Made by a program: the position numbers and the translations under genes. From contig JAVGWX010000002.1 in NCBI GenBank assembly GCA_036924085.1, positions 91,854,371-91,918,370 on the forward strand: DNA of 64,000 bases, read 5' to 3'. Of the stretch, positions 11,000-22,289 are shown piece after piece. Positions within the stretch are counted from its first letter, which is position 1; each line of letters opens with the position of its first letter. Source of the stretch: Ariolimax columbianus. Taxonomy: Eukaryota; Mollusca; Gastropoda; Stylommatophora; Arionidae. The notes beneath the pieces were generated by a model, which saw only the letters and a list, made by a program, of their open reading frames with translations, was not told the DNA's origin and did not search any database.

Positions 11000-11775
11000 C
11001 CATAGAGCTTGTCTAGTGTTGCCACTGGTGATGGCCACATCTGCTCTCTCTGATCATCATATGTCGGGCAGTTCTGCAGCAAATGCTCAGCGGTCATTAT
11101 CTGCGTAACACACTGGCATTCGTCAGTGCCACCTATCTTCAATTTGTTGAATAGGTGGTATCTCAGTCTATTGTGGCCAGTGCGTAGTCTGAAGACCACG
11201 ACCTGCTCTCTTCTGTTCAACTGGTAATAGGCATCGTTTTTTTGTGTAGCCAGTATGTTCGGTTTCCCATTTGGTCATGTATCTAGCTCTAATAAGCCGT
11301 TTTGACTCATCGTATGTCATACTAGTATCTGGTTGTGGTAGTCTTGCACCTTCTTTTGCCAGTCTGTCTGCCTCCTCGTTGCCTTGGATGTTGCAGTGGG
11401 ATGGAATAGTTGACAGAGTACCGCTCTTAAATCATTGAGTTCAGTATTTTTCTGGCTATTTAGTGCTGTGACTACGACCAGGGCATCTGTAAGCAGGACT
11501 ATATGACTTTCATTCCTTTTACCTGTCACCATTTCTTCCACTGCCGCCCTCAGTGCCTCTGCCTCCGCTCTGAAATTGCTTGTGTATTTTCCAGTAGCCA
11601 ATGACAGTGCTATTTTTCTGCCATTTGGTAGGTTCAGGAATGCTCCTGCCCCTCCGTTCTGTGTTGTGTTTGTTACAGAACACGTCGGTGTATGCATGGA
11701 ACCAGTCCATGCTGGCAGTTTTTGTTTCCAATACCTGGTATATTTTCTACCACCTCTGGAAATATATCCTGCCTT
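11000..11775 (-). pseudogene. A1 RNase H and C-terminal Cys/His region, broken
   Basis: Fragments of RNase H (NTTQNGGAGAFLNLPNGRK, AEAEALRAAVEEM, LLTDALVVVTAL) and of the downstream domain (EQVVVFRLRTGHNRLRYH, then CQC...TAEHLLQNC) are in different frames. The deletion near 11410 removes the last conserved RNase H block, so the enzyme would be dead. The first Cys/His element is altered (ECQCVTQIM instead of ECPCGTGKM). Frame changes are visible at ~11310 and ~11700. Confidence 0.85.
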
Positions 11776-13609
11776 CAGGTAGGTTTTCGTACCGTAGTGA
11801 TGGGTTTTGGTGTTGTTAGTGCGTTTATGGGATCTTCGTGCATCTTTGCTTTGGCTATTTCTGCAAAGTTTCTCCTCTTTAGTTTCCCATTTCCCAAATT
11901 GTTTAGTCTCTGGTGCATTGGATGGTCAGTCAGTCTTCGGAGTTTCTCTGACTGCAGCTGGGCTCTGCAGTCTCTTCTATCGGTCATGGATTGCAGTTTT
12001 GTAATATTTTCAAGTTCTACAATTGGCGTTGACTTCATGCCTCCTGTTATAACTCTCATGGCTTGGTTTTGAAGTTTGCTAACTTTATCGAAGTTCGCCT
12101 TTGCTGCTGTTGTCAATGCCGCAATGCCATACTCGAGAACTGGTCTCACTCTTCCAGTGTACAGTTTCTTTAGTATGCTTTCGTCTGCTCCCCAGCTTGT
12201 ACCAGCAAGTTTCCTCATGATTGTCATTCTTTCTCTGGCTCTCATTCGGTTTCTCTCGATCTGACTTTTCCATGTCATGCGCCGATCAAATGTGACTCCC
12301 AGATAGTTTGGGTTGTCGTTTGTCTGCAGGAATTTGCCATTTAAACTTAATTTGGTATTTTGGGGTTTTATTGAAAGCGAGAATATTGTGCATGTGGTTT
12401 TCTCTTCGTTTATGTTGACCAGCCATGAGTTCGCCCACTCTCCAGCGATGTTAGGGCCTGCTGCATCCGATTTCTTGCTATGGTGAGATTCTTTTCAGAG
12501 GTCCACATAGCCAGATCGTCTGCAAACTTTGAGCTATGGACTCTTCTTGGTATATTCTCTGTAATGTCGTTTATATACACCAGGAAGAGTGTGGGTGACA
12601 GTACTCCCCCTTGTGGTACTCCCTGCTCCAGTGTCACCTTTTTGCTCATCTGCCCTTGTACTTGAACTCTGGCCGTTCTTTATTTGAGGTAGTGGTTGAT
12701 CCACTTGTACATTTTCCCACAAACATCACTTCTTCTTAGCTTGACTCTAAGTCCATCTTTCCAGACTTTGTCAAATGCCTTTTCTAGATCCACCCAAACA
12801 GCTACTGTGTGTTTCTGTGCCTGGTAGGCATCTTCTATTTCCTGGGCTATGAGGATGACTTGGTCCTCAGTGGATCTGTGCTGTCTAAAGCCGGCTTGCT
12901 GTGGAATTAGTATTCGTTTTTCTTCCAGATGCCACATCAGTCTGGTGTTTATCATACGTTCCATCAGCTTGCCGACACAGCTCAGTAGGCTGATAGGCCT
13001 GTATCCATTTGGATCTGTTTTGTCCTTTCCTGTTTTTGGTACTGGTACAAGTACTGCCTCTTTCCATGCCTGGGGTACAATTCCCCTTTTCCAGCTTTGG
13101 TTCAGGACCGATAGCAGTTTCCTCTTCGCTGTTTGGCCCAGCCCCATCAGCATTTCGTTTGTTATCCCGTCTTTTCCGGGAAATTTCCTTTTCTTTAATG
13201 TTCTCGTGGCCTCTTCCATTTCATTCATTGTTAATTTTGCCATCATATGCACTTCTGGTGCCATATTGATGTTGTCGTGCCCCTTTTGCTCTTCACCCAT
13301 GTCTGTATGCCTGTCTGCAGGGACATCAATGTGGTTTGCTCTGGCATAATGTTCAACAAAGGCGTTTGCTGCTTTTTTTCCAGTGAGCATATTGTCGCCC
13401 TGCTTGATTGTAATTTGTTTGTTTGATGGAGTTTCGTCATTCATGGCTCTGACTAGCTTCCATAGTTTGTTCCTTTCTTTGTCTAAATTGAGGCTTTCTG
13501 TTTTGTTTTTCCAGCTTTCTCTTGATGTTTGGTTTAGAGTGTATTTGTATTTCGCCGTGGTGGCTTTGAGGGCGATATTTGCCTCCATAGATTGTTCTCT
13601 CTCTGCCAT
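11775..13609 (-). pseudogene. A1 reverse transcriptase, broken
   Basis: The RT blocks are recognisable: FPGKDGITNEM, NGYRPISLLSCVGK, AVWVDLEKAFDKVW, GVPQGGVLSPTL, FADDLAMW (~12511-12535) and the thumb region MTWKSQIERNRM. The catalytic Asp pair is retained. The reading frame is closed by a stop at ~12680 and a frameshift near 12445, giving separate pieces of 309, 79 and 167 codons. RT copies element RNA at a nicked target site; this copy cannot make an intact enzyme. Confidence 0.9.
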
Positions 13610-14407
13610 GTTCCTAGCATTTGTGACTGCGTCATCCGCTTCTGCAATTCATCATTGCAATAGGGCTTATAATTTTTCCTTTCCCCTCTTGGGATGGTTT
13701 CCGGAGGCAGCTTGCATTATTGCTTTGCTTAGGCTTTCCACCATGGTCTTCATTTTATTATTCCGTGTGTTGATGGTTTCACACAGCCCATCTGTCAGGA
13801 TTGCAAATCTGTCCCAGTCGGCTCGTTTGTAATTCCAACGTGGGAGCGGTTTTGTTTCCTGTGGGCCTACTTCCATATCAACTTCTAGCCTAATTGGCCT
13901 GTGGTCGCTACCTGCCAATTGGTTTAGCACCTGGCGGCCTATTTTATGGTGAATGTCCACCGTGGAAAAGGCCAAATCTGGAGTATAGGTGGTATGCCAT
14001 GTTCTAGAATAGAAGCTAGGGCTATCCTCCGGCCTATTGATTAGATAGAGATTTGTGTCTATCTCCCAATCTTCCACTTCGTCACCTCTGCTGTCTGTGT
14101 CCGAGTATTCCCATCTCTCCGAGTGGCTGTTGCAGTCTCCAGCTACTATGCAGTTGGAGTCTTTGAGTTCCATACTCGAGAGCGACAGGTCTTTTTGGTG
14201 GTCCGTACAGGTTGAAGATGCGGATCTTCATCTCTTGTGCCATTGTGTCAACTCCTACAATTTCTACTTGTCCGGTGTGATTGACAGTTACCGCGCTACT
14301 CGGTATGCAGTTGCGTTTCAGTATCAGAACCCCTCCTTTGTGACCTTCTCTATCCAGACGGAAGGTCTGATTGAGAATTGATAGTTGCTGTTGAGGTGCA
14401 TTTCTTG
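13610..14407 (-). pseudogene. A1 endonuclease, N-terminally truncated
   Basis: The 168-codon frame at 13667-14173 holds the C-terminal half of an exonuclease/endonuclease/phosphatase (APE-type) domain: SNCIVAGDCNSHSERW and LAGSDHRPIRL. The N-terminal part (QWNAEG, QETHL) is absent because the element is truncated at 14407. In GDCNSH, Cys replaces the Phe found in the other copies (GDFNSH). The region linking to RT is shifted by indels at 13640-13700. Confidence 0.85.
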
Positions 14408-14418
14408 CATTTCGACTC

Positions 14419-14670
14419 GAACGACTAGATTCTCTTCCTTGAGGTTTGGGTAACTGTCTATGTTTTGGAGGTCCATGACCTACCGGTTCTCACATTTTTA
14501 ACTTCTGTTGGTTTGCTGGTAGTCTGCGATAGTTTTCTCAGGCTGTGTAGCCTGTTCATTGCCAATCTCTTTCTCATTTCCTTTGAGCAATCGCCATTGT
14601 TGTCAATTTTTGAGTCCAGATATTCGAAGTTCTTGTCCTGTTCTTTTTCCCCGATCTAGAATTTAAATGT
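14419..14670 (-). pseudogene. RT C-terminal fragment, right part, split by A1
   Basis: The minus strand encodes KNFEYLDSKIDNNGDCSKEM, the 'YLGSxxDNNGDCxxEIxxR' block of RTE/L2-like RTs, then LAMN and a short further stretch. It parallels 28177-28399, which has FDYLGSRTDNNVDCSKEI in the same order. Joined across A1 to 10539-10904 it forms one older element. Confidence 0.75.
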
Positions 14671-14694
14671 ATGTTGACCTCTTGTTTTGTTGGT

Positions 14695-14880
14695 GGCTGG
14701 ATGCAAATGGCCACCGCTTAGATCAGTAAAACAGATAGAATAGCAGCTATTACGAAAGATATAGATTCGACCACAGATACATTGAAAGGGTTATTCAAGA
14801 AGATATGGTAAAAGCAGAGAGAGCCAACATAATGGAAAGAAGGACAGCTCATTAAACTGCCCATGAAGGGAAACTTGTGC
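14695..14880. repeat. dispersed ~145 bp repeat, copy 2
   Basis: Second copy of the repeat at 8325-8470, with an internal ~23 base difference (acagatacattgaaaggg region). It lies between two minus-strand RT fragments. Confidence 0.7.
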
Positions 14881-15150
14881 AGAGTCATTATTTTATGTTT
14901 ACAAGTAGATTTTTACTTTTGCTGTATCTGCTTACGGCTGCAATTAGCTTCACTAACCCCTCTGCGCTGATTGATGGTATTGCAGTATCGTCTTCGTATC
15001 TTAGTTCCGGGATCTTGTATCCACCATTTGTAAAGGGGGCGTAACCTTTGGAATTCTCATCCTCTCTAACATTTAGTCGTAATAGACGACTAACTGTGGG
15101 ACATGGCATAATACCGGCCATAGTTATGTGGTTTGCTAAGAGCAGCATAC
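14881..15150 (-). pseudogene. RT catalytic-core fragment, active site altered
   Basis: An open minus-strand frame of 86 codons includes GYKIPELRYEDDTAIPSIS, then AEGLVKLIAAVSRYSKSKN. This is the RT active-site region, where the usual motif is YADD: here Ala is replaced by Glu (YEDD). The block order matches the fragment at 49480-49862 (IQELRYVGAPVMLSNS). Only the palm segment is present. Confidence 0.75.
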
Positions 15151-15739
15151 ATGGTGCCTAACAGGCTGTGGGTCTACTTTGTTTTAGTGTTTTGAGTCTA
15201 TTAAAATTGACTCGCACATGGGTTAACCGCCCTCCGCGGCACATGTCTCAACGAAGCAGAGTAATAAGTTACTCAATCCTAGCCGGATAAGAAGGTAATC
15301 CTAGTCTGGCTACATCCAGCTCACGCCAGAGCTGGGACCTGCACAGAGACATCTGCCCGTGTAGAAGTACAGGTGGGCTAAGGCTAACATTTATACACCA
15401 CAATATATGTTTCTTAAAAACACGGGTCAAATGATACAATGGATTACCATTTCGGTGTTCAAAAACAAAAAAATAAGAATGGATTGACTTTTTTCACTTC
15501 AAACGTAATTTGCATATTGTCCTATGTTGCTCGTCGCTTTCAATGGAATCTCATAAAAACATCCACATTTTCAATATGGTATTGATTACGTCAATGCTCG
15601 TCTACCACTCGTGTGAATTCTTCTGTTTTACTTTTGGCTTATAGTTTTTACAGAATATTTTTGCTGATCTCATGTACCACCCTCCCTAATCTGACTTGAC
15701 TTAGTCGTTGCTCTTCTACTGTATGATGAAGATGGATTT
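15151..15739. other. no recognised feature
   Basis: A somewhat GC-richer patch at 15220-15390 (ccgccctccgcggcac, ctcacgccagagctggg) is followed by AT-rich DNA. I recognise no gene, RNA or element. Confidence 0.35.
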
Positions 15740-15870
15740 TTATATTTGTGTGTGGTTTAATAGGGCGTAGTTGTAAATTGGTACCTGATCTATGGTTAGG
15801 GAAAGAAAAACAGCCAAGAAGGGAACTGGCCACATCATATGTGTACAATGAAGTCTCTAACACGTTATCC
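15740..15870 (+). repeat. tRNA-like SINE body, headless copy
   Basis: It shares the body of the SINE at 35285-35515: 'gttgtaa-tggtacc', 'ggttagggaa', 'gaagggaactggc', then 'gaagtctctaac'. The tRNA-like head is not recognisable, though 'tagggcgtagt' may be its eroded remnant. Confidence 0.5.
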
Positions 15871-16112
15871 CTGATGATAGTTTCTTCAAAGGGTCTTATA
15901 AAAAAAGTTATTAACCAAATGTTTTGTGAGCCAAGATTAGCGTATTGGTCAAGTGAAATATGCTGATCAAGACCTGCTACCTGACGTCATCGGCGTGATT
16001 CCTGGAAACAGGAGGAGTCACTGCAGTATCACCTACGAGGTGAGTATCGACACTCATATGAACACGTTCAAGAAATAAACAAAAAGCATCGAGAGTAGAC
16101 TGAACTTCACGT

Positions 16113-16560
16113 TTGTGTACTGGTTTAAAAGACTCTGCAGAGTCTGTATACATCCAGTTTCTTGGAGGATGGTTAACCGATGGGCAAGTTCGTTCATCTT
16201 AATAGACTCAAACATTAGAGCAAAGTAGACTTCCATCCTGTTAGGCGCCATCTGTGCTGCTCTTAACAAACCACCTAACCATGGAGACAAAGCTGATAGT
16301 TCGATTCCAGAATTACAAAAACCGGCCTCGAGTGTCTAGAATACAGAATAATTCGAGGTTAATACATGTTTATAAAATAATCAAACGGAAAAGATAGATT
16401 ATATAATAAAAAGTTTTTCATTGTCACAGGAAGTAGTGGTGGCAGGGACAATTAATGCGTTCCAAAATATATTGGATGCGCATAGATTTTAGATCAAAGA
16501 GATATACATGAAACTGGTTGTATAACAGACTCTGCAGAGTCTTCTAAAACAGTATAAAGA
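16113..16560. repeat. ~450 bp segment bounded by ~50 bp inverted repeats
   Basis: The left arm (16113-16170) and right arm (16507-16560) are imperfect reverse complements, sharing 'gactctgcagagtc' (itself a palindrome), 'gtata-aca' and 'gaaactgg'. The interior shows no transposase coding. The shape suggests a foldback or MITE-like element, but I could not find a clean target-site duplication. Confidence 0.6.
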
Positions 16561-16570
16561 CGATAAGTTA

Positions 16571-16620
16571 AATTAAATTAAGTTAAGTCAAGTTAAGTCA
16601 AGTTAAGTCAAGTTAAGTGT
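16571..16620. repeat. 10 bp tandem repeat (aagttaagtc)n
   Basis: About four copies of 'aagttaagtc' run in tandem, preceded by the related 'aaattaaatt'. Confidence 0.8.
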
Positions 16621-16779
16621 TATACAATGTCACACGAGCTAGTCACCTCTTACGACATGCTCTCTGTGGGGCAGTAGTGATATTTTTGTCTTTTGACCCC
16701 GGCGGACCACTTGGAACAACAATTTTGACCGAATATTAATATTAAAAAAACACAACAGTCATAACATTGAAAATTCTAA
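16621..16779. other. no recognised feature
   Basis: Short AT-rich spacer. Confidence 0.3.
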
Positions 16780-17050
16780 ATCCCAAACAAATAATATTAG
16801 GAACCGAAGAATTGACGAAAAAGGAAACATTCACATACCTTGGAAGCACAGTTGCACCAGAGGACGGTATAGACTGAGACATCAAAACCAGAATGAACGA
16901 GGCCATGTGACCTTTGAACAATGTTTAGAAATCACATAATACAGCACATGCACTAAACTTATAATATTCAAGAAGTGTACGCTTTCTACGCTTTTGAATT
17001 ATAACGAGAGTTGGAGAGTAACGGCGAAAGAAACATCAACATATTTTCAC
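16780..17050 (+). pseudogene. RTE-like RT fragment
   Basis: The plus strand reads EELTKKETFTYLGSTVAPEDG, a stop, DIKTRMNEA, and later RVGE. These are the 'FTYLGSxxxxDGxxxxDIxxRIxxA' blocks. Stops interrupt each section. It is directly abutted at ~17050 by the 3' tail of a family B fragment in the opposite orientation. Confidence 0.65.
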
Positions 17051-17805
17051 ACAGCCTGCCTTCTTTTCTTCTTTCGTTCGCTTGAAAATATGTATAAACT
17101 ACACTGTCTTTTGTAGTTCACATATAGGTCCATAAAGTTTATCTTCTAGTGGTGTATCTGTGGGTCAGTGAGATTTGCTTTGTATATTATATTCGGGTCA
17201 GTTCTGCAGTTTGTGCTCTGCAGTCTGGGGTGCCTGTCCGCATGTACACATAACTGAGTTGCTCATCTTCAATTCTGTGTACATGTGGCTGCGGAGTCGG
17301 TTGTGTCCTATTCTAAGGCGCAACATATCAGTTTGTTTTTGTTTGTTCATCTTGCGGTAATCGTCTTGTGTTACTGTTGGTGGCTTTCTGATTGATTTGA
17401 TCATCCTTATCTTCTGTTGGTATGTACCTGACACATCTGGCTGCTCGTCTGTAGCATCCTTCTTTGCCAGTTGATCTGCTCTCTCGTTCCCTGGTACTCC
17501 ACAATGAGAAGGTATCCACAGCATGACAATCTTACGCTGGTTGCTCAGTTCAGACAGTAGAGCCTGTAGATCTGGCAGTTTCCCGAACGTCAGTGCTTGG
17601 AGTGCTGATTGTACATCTGTCAGAAATACTACAGGTTGTGGACCGACATTGGTGTTCAACAGTTTCTCAATTTCCTTGATTGCCTGGATTTCATCATGTA
17701 TATGACAGAATTTCCCGGTTGGTACAATGACTGTATCCCAGATGTTGTTTGAGTATTTTATGTACACTCCTGTTCCTCCATTCTTTACTGCTTTTAATCA
17801 ATAGC
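17051..17805 (-). pseudogene. family B retroelement 3' fragment with RNase H
   Basis: A continuous minus-strand frame (17198-17767, 189 codons) holds the RNase H second half: HDEIQAIKEIEKLL, then PVVFLTDVQSALQAL, then VMLWIPSHCGVPGNERADQL with the acidic residues in place. A C-terminal region follows (LRLRIGHNRLRSHMYTEL, CTCGQAPQTAEH). It differs clearly from family A but has the same architecture. The frame closes just before the last Cys of the Cys/His motif. The 3' tail (ttcttttcttctttcg on the plus strand) is GAA-type. 5' truncated at ~17805. Confidence 0.8.
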
Positions 17806-17970
17806 ACACGAACACCATCAAAATCGATCGTGGCTGGAATTGGAAAAGCGATGTCCTGAAAGAACAACAAGACATCATCACCAAAACTGCCTTGGCAGGA
17901 ACCCAAAAGAGAATTCAAAAGAGAGGTCGACATTGAAATGCTAAATCGGAGAACCGTAAAGACCGAAATC
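17806..17970. other. flank upstream of A2, unidentified
   Basis: A purine-rich stretch with short frames. It is target DNA interrupted by A2 and continues at 21704. I do not recognise it. Confidence 0.35.
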
Positions 17971-17981
17971 AAAAACGTGAC

Positions 17982-20975
17982 CTCAAGACCCTCAAAATAC
18001 TACAGTGGAATGCGGAGGGAGTCATTAACAAAAAACTTTCCCTAATACACCACCTGCATGAAGGTAATATTGACGTGGCATGTATCCAGGAAACGCACCT
18101 CAACAATAACCATAAATTCTCAATCAGAGGATACCAGACCTTCCGTCTAGATAGAGAAGGCCACAAAGGAGGGGTCCTGATACTGACCAGAAACAGCATA
18201 CCGAGTAGCGCGGTACCTGTCAATCACACCAGACAAGCAGAAATTGTAGGAGTTGACATAATGGCTCAAGAGACGCAGCTCCGCATTTTCAATCTGTACG
18301 GACCACCAAACAGAGACCTATCGCTCTCGAGTATGGAGGTCAGAGACTCCAACTGCATAGTAGTTGGAGATTTCAACAGCCACTCGGAGAGATGGGGATA
18401 CTCTGACACAGACAGCAGAGGTGACGAAGTGGAAGATTGGGAGATAGATGCAAATCTCTCCCTAATCAATAGGCCGGAGGATAGCCCTAGCTTCTATTCA
18501 AGAACATGGCATACCACCTCGACTCCAGATTTGGCCTTCTCCACACAGGACATACACCATAAAATAGACCGCCAGGTGCTAAACCAACTGGCAGGTAGCG
18601 ACCACAGGCCGATCAGGCTAACCATTGACATGGAAGTAGGCCCACAGGAAACAAAACCGCTCCCACGTTGGAATTACAAACGAGCCGACTGGGACAGATT
18701 TGCAATCCTGACAGATGGGCTGTGTGAAACCATCAACACACGAAACACCAAAATGAAGCCCATGGTAGAGAGCCTAAGCAAGGCAATAATGCAAGCCGCC
18801 ACTGAAACCATCCCAAGAGGAGCTAGGAAAAACTATAAGTCCTACTGGAATGATGAGTTGCAGAAAGTGGAAGATGCAGTAACAAATGCTAGGAACATGG
18901 CAGAACGAGAAAAATCCATGGAGGCAAACATCGCCCTCAAAGCCGCCGCGGCGAAGTACAAACACACTCTCAAACAAACAGCAAGAGAAAGCTGGAAAGA
19001 CAAAACGGAAAGTCTAAACCTGGACAAAGACGGGAACAAGCTATGGAAGCTAGTCAGAGCCATGAACGACGAAACCCCGTCAAATAAACAAATTACTATC
19101 AAGCAGGGCGAGAACTTGATCACAGGTAAGAAAGCCGCAAACGCCTTTGTCGATCACTATGCCAGAGCAAACCACATCGAGGTCCCTGCAGAAAAGCATA
19201 CAGACATTAGCGAAGAGCTAAAGGGACACGAAAACATAAATACGGCTCCCGAAGAGCACATGATGGCCAAACTAACAATGCGCGAAATGGAAGAGGCTAT
19301 GAGAACACTAAAGAAAAGGAAATCTCCCGGAAAAGATGGGATAACAAACGAAATGCTGATGGGGCTGGGCCAAACAGCGAAGAGGAAACTACTGTCAGTC
19401 CTGAACCAAAGCTGGAAAAGGGGTATTGTACCCCAGGCATGGAAAGATGCAATACTGGTACCAGTACCAAAAACAGGAAAGGATAAAACAGATCCAAATG
19501 GATACAGGCCCATCAGCCTACTGAGCTGTGTCGGCAAGCTGATGGAACGGATGATAAACACCAGACTGATGTGGCATCTGGAAGAAAAACGAATACTAAT
19601 TCCACAGCAAGCCGGCTTTAGACAGCACAGATCCACTGAGGACCAGGTCATCCTCATAGCCCAGGAGATAGAAGATGCCTACCAGGCACAGAAACACACA
19701 GTAGCTGTTTGGGTGGATCTGGAAAAGGCATTTGACAAAGTCTGGAAAGATGGACTTAGAGTCAAGCTAAGAAGAAGTGATGTTTGTGGGAAAATGTACA
19801 AGTGGATCAACCACTACCTCAAACAAAGAACGGCCAGAGTCCAAGTACAAGGGCAGATGAGCAAAAAGGTGACACTCGAGCAGGGAGTACCCCAACGGGG
19901 AGTACTGTCACCCACACTCTTCCTGGTATATATAAACGATATTACAGAGAATATACCAAGAACAGTCCATAGCTCAATGTTTGCAGACGATCTGGCTATG
20001 TGGACCTCTGAAAAGAATCTCACCATAGCAAGAAATCGGATGCAGACGGCCCTAACATCGCTGGAAGAGTGGGCGAACTCATGGCTGGTCAAAATAAACG
20101 AGGAGAAAACCACATGCACAATATTCTCGCTTTCATTAAAACCCCAAAGTACCAAATTAAGTCTAAATGGCAAAATCTTGCAGCCAAACGACAACCCAAC
20201 CTATCTGGGAGTCACGTTTGATCGGCGCATGACATGGAAAAGTCAGATTGAGAGAAACCGAATGAAAGCCAGAGAAAGAATGGCAATCATGAGGAAACTT
20301 GCTGGCACAAGCTGGGGAGCAGACGAAGGCATACTAAAGAAACTGTACACTGGAAGAGTGAGACCAGTTCTCGAGTATGGCATTGCGGCATGGACAACAG
20401 CAGCGAAGGCGAACTTCGATAAAGTTAACAAACTTCAAAACCAAGCCATGAGAATTATAACAGGTGGCATGAAGTCAACGCCAATTGTAGAACTTGAAAA
20501 GATTACAAAACTGCAATCCATGACCGATAGAAGAGACTGCAGAGCCCAGCTGCAGTCAGAGAAACTCCGAAGACTGACGGACCATCCAATGTACCAGAGA
20601 CTAAACAATCTGGGAAATGGGAAACTAAAGCGGAGAAACTTTGCAGAAATAGCCAAAGCAAAGATGCACGAAGATCCCATAAACGCACTAACAACACCAA
20701 AACCCATCACTACTGTACGAAAACCTACCTGGAGGCAGGATATATTTACAGAGGTGGTAGAAAATATACCAGGTATTGCAAACAAAAACTGCCAGACTGA
20801 AAAAAGAAAGGAGAGACACTACCCTAAGCTTCATAACGAAAAGCTACCCAAGCATGGACTGGACCCATGCATACACCGACGGTTCTGTAACAAACACTAC
20901 ACAGAACGGAGGGGCAGGAGCATTCCTGAACCTACCAAATGGCAGAAAAATAACACTGTCATTCGCTACTGGTAA
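17982..20975 (+). pseudogene. A2 endonuclease-reverse transcriptase
   Basis: The frame is open from the element's first bases. Order: endonuclease (LKILQWNAEG, ACIQETHL, VVGDFNSHSERWG, LAGSDHRPIRL), then a linker, then RT (SPGKDGITNEM, GYRPISLLSCVGK, VWVDLEKAFDKVW, GVPQRGVLSP, FADDLAMW at ~19980-20000, YLGVTFDRRM). The endonuclease nicks the target and RT primes on the nick. The catalytic Asp pair is present, but the usual GVPQGG block reads GVPQRG. After ~20800 the frame has shifted and the last ~55 residues are out-of-frame sequence. The first Met of this frame is at 18075, inside the endonuclease, so the native start lay upstream. Confidence 0.9.
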
Positions 20976-21663
20976 GTACACAAGCAATTTCAGAGCGGAG
21001 ACAGAGGCACTGAGGGCGGCAGTGGAAGAAATGGTAACACACAGTGAAAATGAGAGCCATATAGTCCTGCTGACAGATGCTCTCGCCGTAGTCACAGCGC
21101 TAAAAAGCCAGAAAAACACTGAGCTTAATGACTTAAGAGCAGCACTCTGCAAACTGTGCCAGCAGTCCGCACCAAAAAGGGTAGTGGTACAGTGGGTTCC
21201 GTCACACTGCAACATCCAAGGAAACGAGGAGGCAGACAGACTGGCAAAAGAAGGTGCAAGGCTACCACAAACAGATACCAGTATGACGTACGAAGAGTCA
21301 AAACGGCTTATCAAAGCCAGATACATGACCAAATGGGAAACCGAACATACTGGTTACACCAAAAACGATGCCTATTACCAGTTGAACCGAAGAGAGCAGG
21401 TCGTTGTCTTCAGACTTCGCACTGGCCACAACAGACTGAGGTACCACCTATTCAACAAATTGAAGATAGGGTGTACCAACGAATGCCCGTGCGGTACTGG
21501 TAAAATGACCACTGAACATCTGCTGCAGAACTGCACGACATACGAGGATCAGAGAGAGCAGATGTGGCCATTACCAGTGGAACTGCAAGACAAGCTCTAT
21601 GGTAGTGGCGAGAGTCTCAGGATGACCGCCGCTTTTTTCGAAAAAATAATGGTTACTGTCTGA
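20776..21663 (+). pseudogene. A2 RNase H and C-terminal Cys/His domain
   Basis: This frame is offset from the RT frame by the extra A at ~20800. RNase H blocks are intact: MDWTHAYTDGSVT (first Asp), AETEALRAAV (Glu), LLTDALAVV (Asp) and VQWVPSHCNIQGNEEADRL (last Asp). Then come EQVVVFRLRTGHNRLRYHL and a C-x-C-x8-H-x4-C motif (CPCGTGKMTTEHLLQNC), possibly zinc binding. The stop at 21661-21663 (MVTV-stop) is the original terminator, lost in A5 and A6. Confidence 0.9.
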
Positions 21664-21703
21664 CTGTGTACGCAGAAGAAGAAGAAGAAGAAGAAAAACG
21701 TGA

Positions 21704-22035
21704 ATCAGAGCTGTGGCACTGTACGAAGGGTGGCAATAGGCCGGGTGAAGTGGAGGGAGTTTGGTGCTGCCATTTTAGACGAAATCAGGCGTGACAGCTT
21801 TCCGATGTAATATTTCATTTTGTGTGAGAATCTATCTAGTTTTGATTTGAGATGGCTTGGAATACTTTCCTGGAGTCTGTTAGAATGACCCTTTTCCTTG
21901 TAGCTGTGTTTTGGCTGATAAGAACCTTGAGTTGCTGCATGAACAGCCTAGTTTCAGCTTTGAAATCGGTACAGGTCTCTTCTGCTGGTATTAAGTGCTT
22001 TTCTATGTCACCTTTGGAGTGTCAGATGTGGTTGA
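21704..22035 (-). pseudogene. possible RNase H remnant of another I-like element
   Basis: On the minus strand one reads AETRLFMQQLKVLISQNTA, then KRVILTDSRKVFQAISNQ. The 'xVILTDSRxVxQAI' piece resembles the RNase H strand carrying a catalytic Asp. The rest is not recognisable. It may belong with the RT piece at 22290-22540, since the two are separated only by a microsatellite, but that is inference. Confidence 0.4.
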
Positions 22036-22235
22036 TTGCCAGATTGATTGATGGATTGATGGGAGATTTTTGATTTATTTTTGGATCGATTGATTGATTG
22101 AATTGTTGTTTTATTGATTGAATAGTTGATTGATGGATCAATTGATGGATTTATGTTTTGAATGATTGATTAATTGATTGATGGATTGATTGATAGATCT
22201 AGTTATTGGTGGATTGATTGATTGAATAGATGTAT
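22036..22235. repeat. degenerate (GATT)n tract
   Basis: Repeated gattgatt/gattgatgg units with many interruptions span about 200 bases. Confidence 0.85.
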
Positions 22236-22289
22236 TTCTTAGTTCTTTTTGGACTTGTACTTCTACAGGGACAGATGTCCCAATGCAGG

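Larger units (their letters stand above)
10916..14407 (-). mobile_element. family A retrotransposon, copy A1, 5' truncated and degraded
   Basis: Endonuclease, RT and RNase H segments appear in order on the minus strand, flanked by 'catttcgactc' at 10905-10915 and 14408-14418. That 11 bp target-site duplication marks both ends. The 3' end has a (TTC)n tail as read on the plus strand. Compared with A2, A5 and A6, A1 lacks about 57 bp between RT and RNase H near 11720, and about 45 bp around 11410 that encode the WVPSHC block of RNase H. A stop replaces Gln near 12680, and a 1-base deletion lies near 12445. The 5' end stops inside the endonuclease. It is the oldest long A copy here. Confidence 0.9.
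17981..21693 (+). mobile_element. family A retrotransposon, copy A2, nearly intact
   Basis: Bounded by the 10 bp target-site duplication 'aaaaacgtga' (17971-17980 and 21694-21703). The 5' end begins at 'cctcaagaccctcaaaata', which is where the endonuclease domain starts in A5 and A6, so upstream leader sequence is missing. The 3' end is 'gtgtacgcagaagaag...', a (GAA)n tail. Two disabling changes are visible: one extra A in an A-run at ~20800 that shifts the frame between RT and RNase H, and a Gly-to-Arg change in the GVPQGG block (~19890). Confidence 0.93.
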
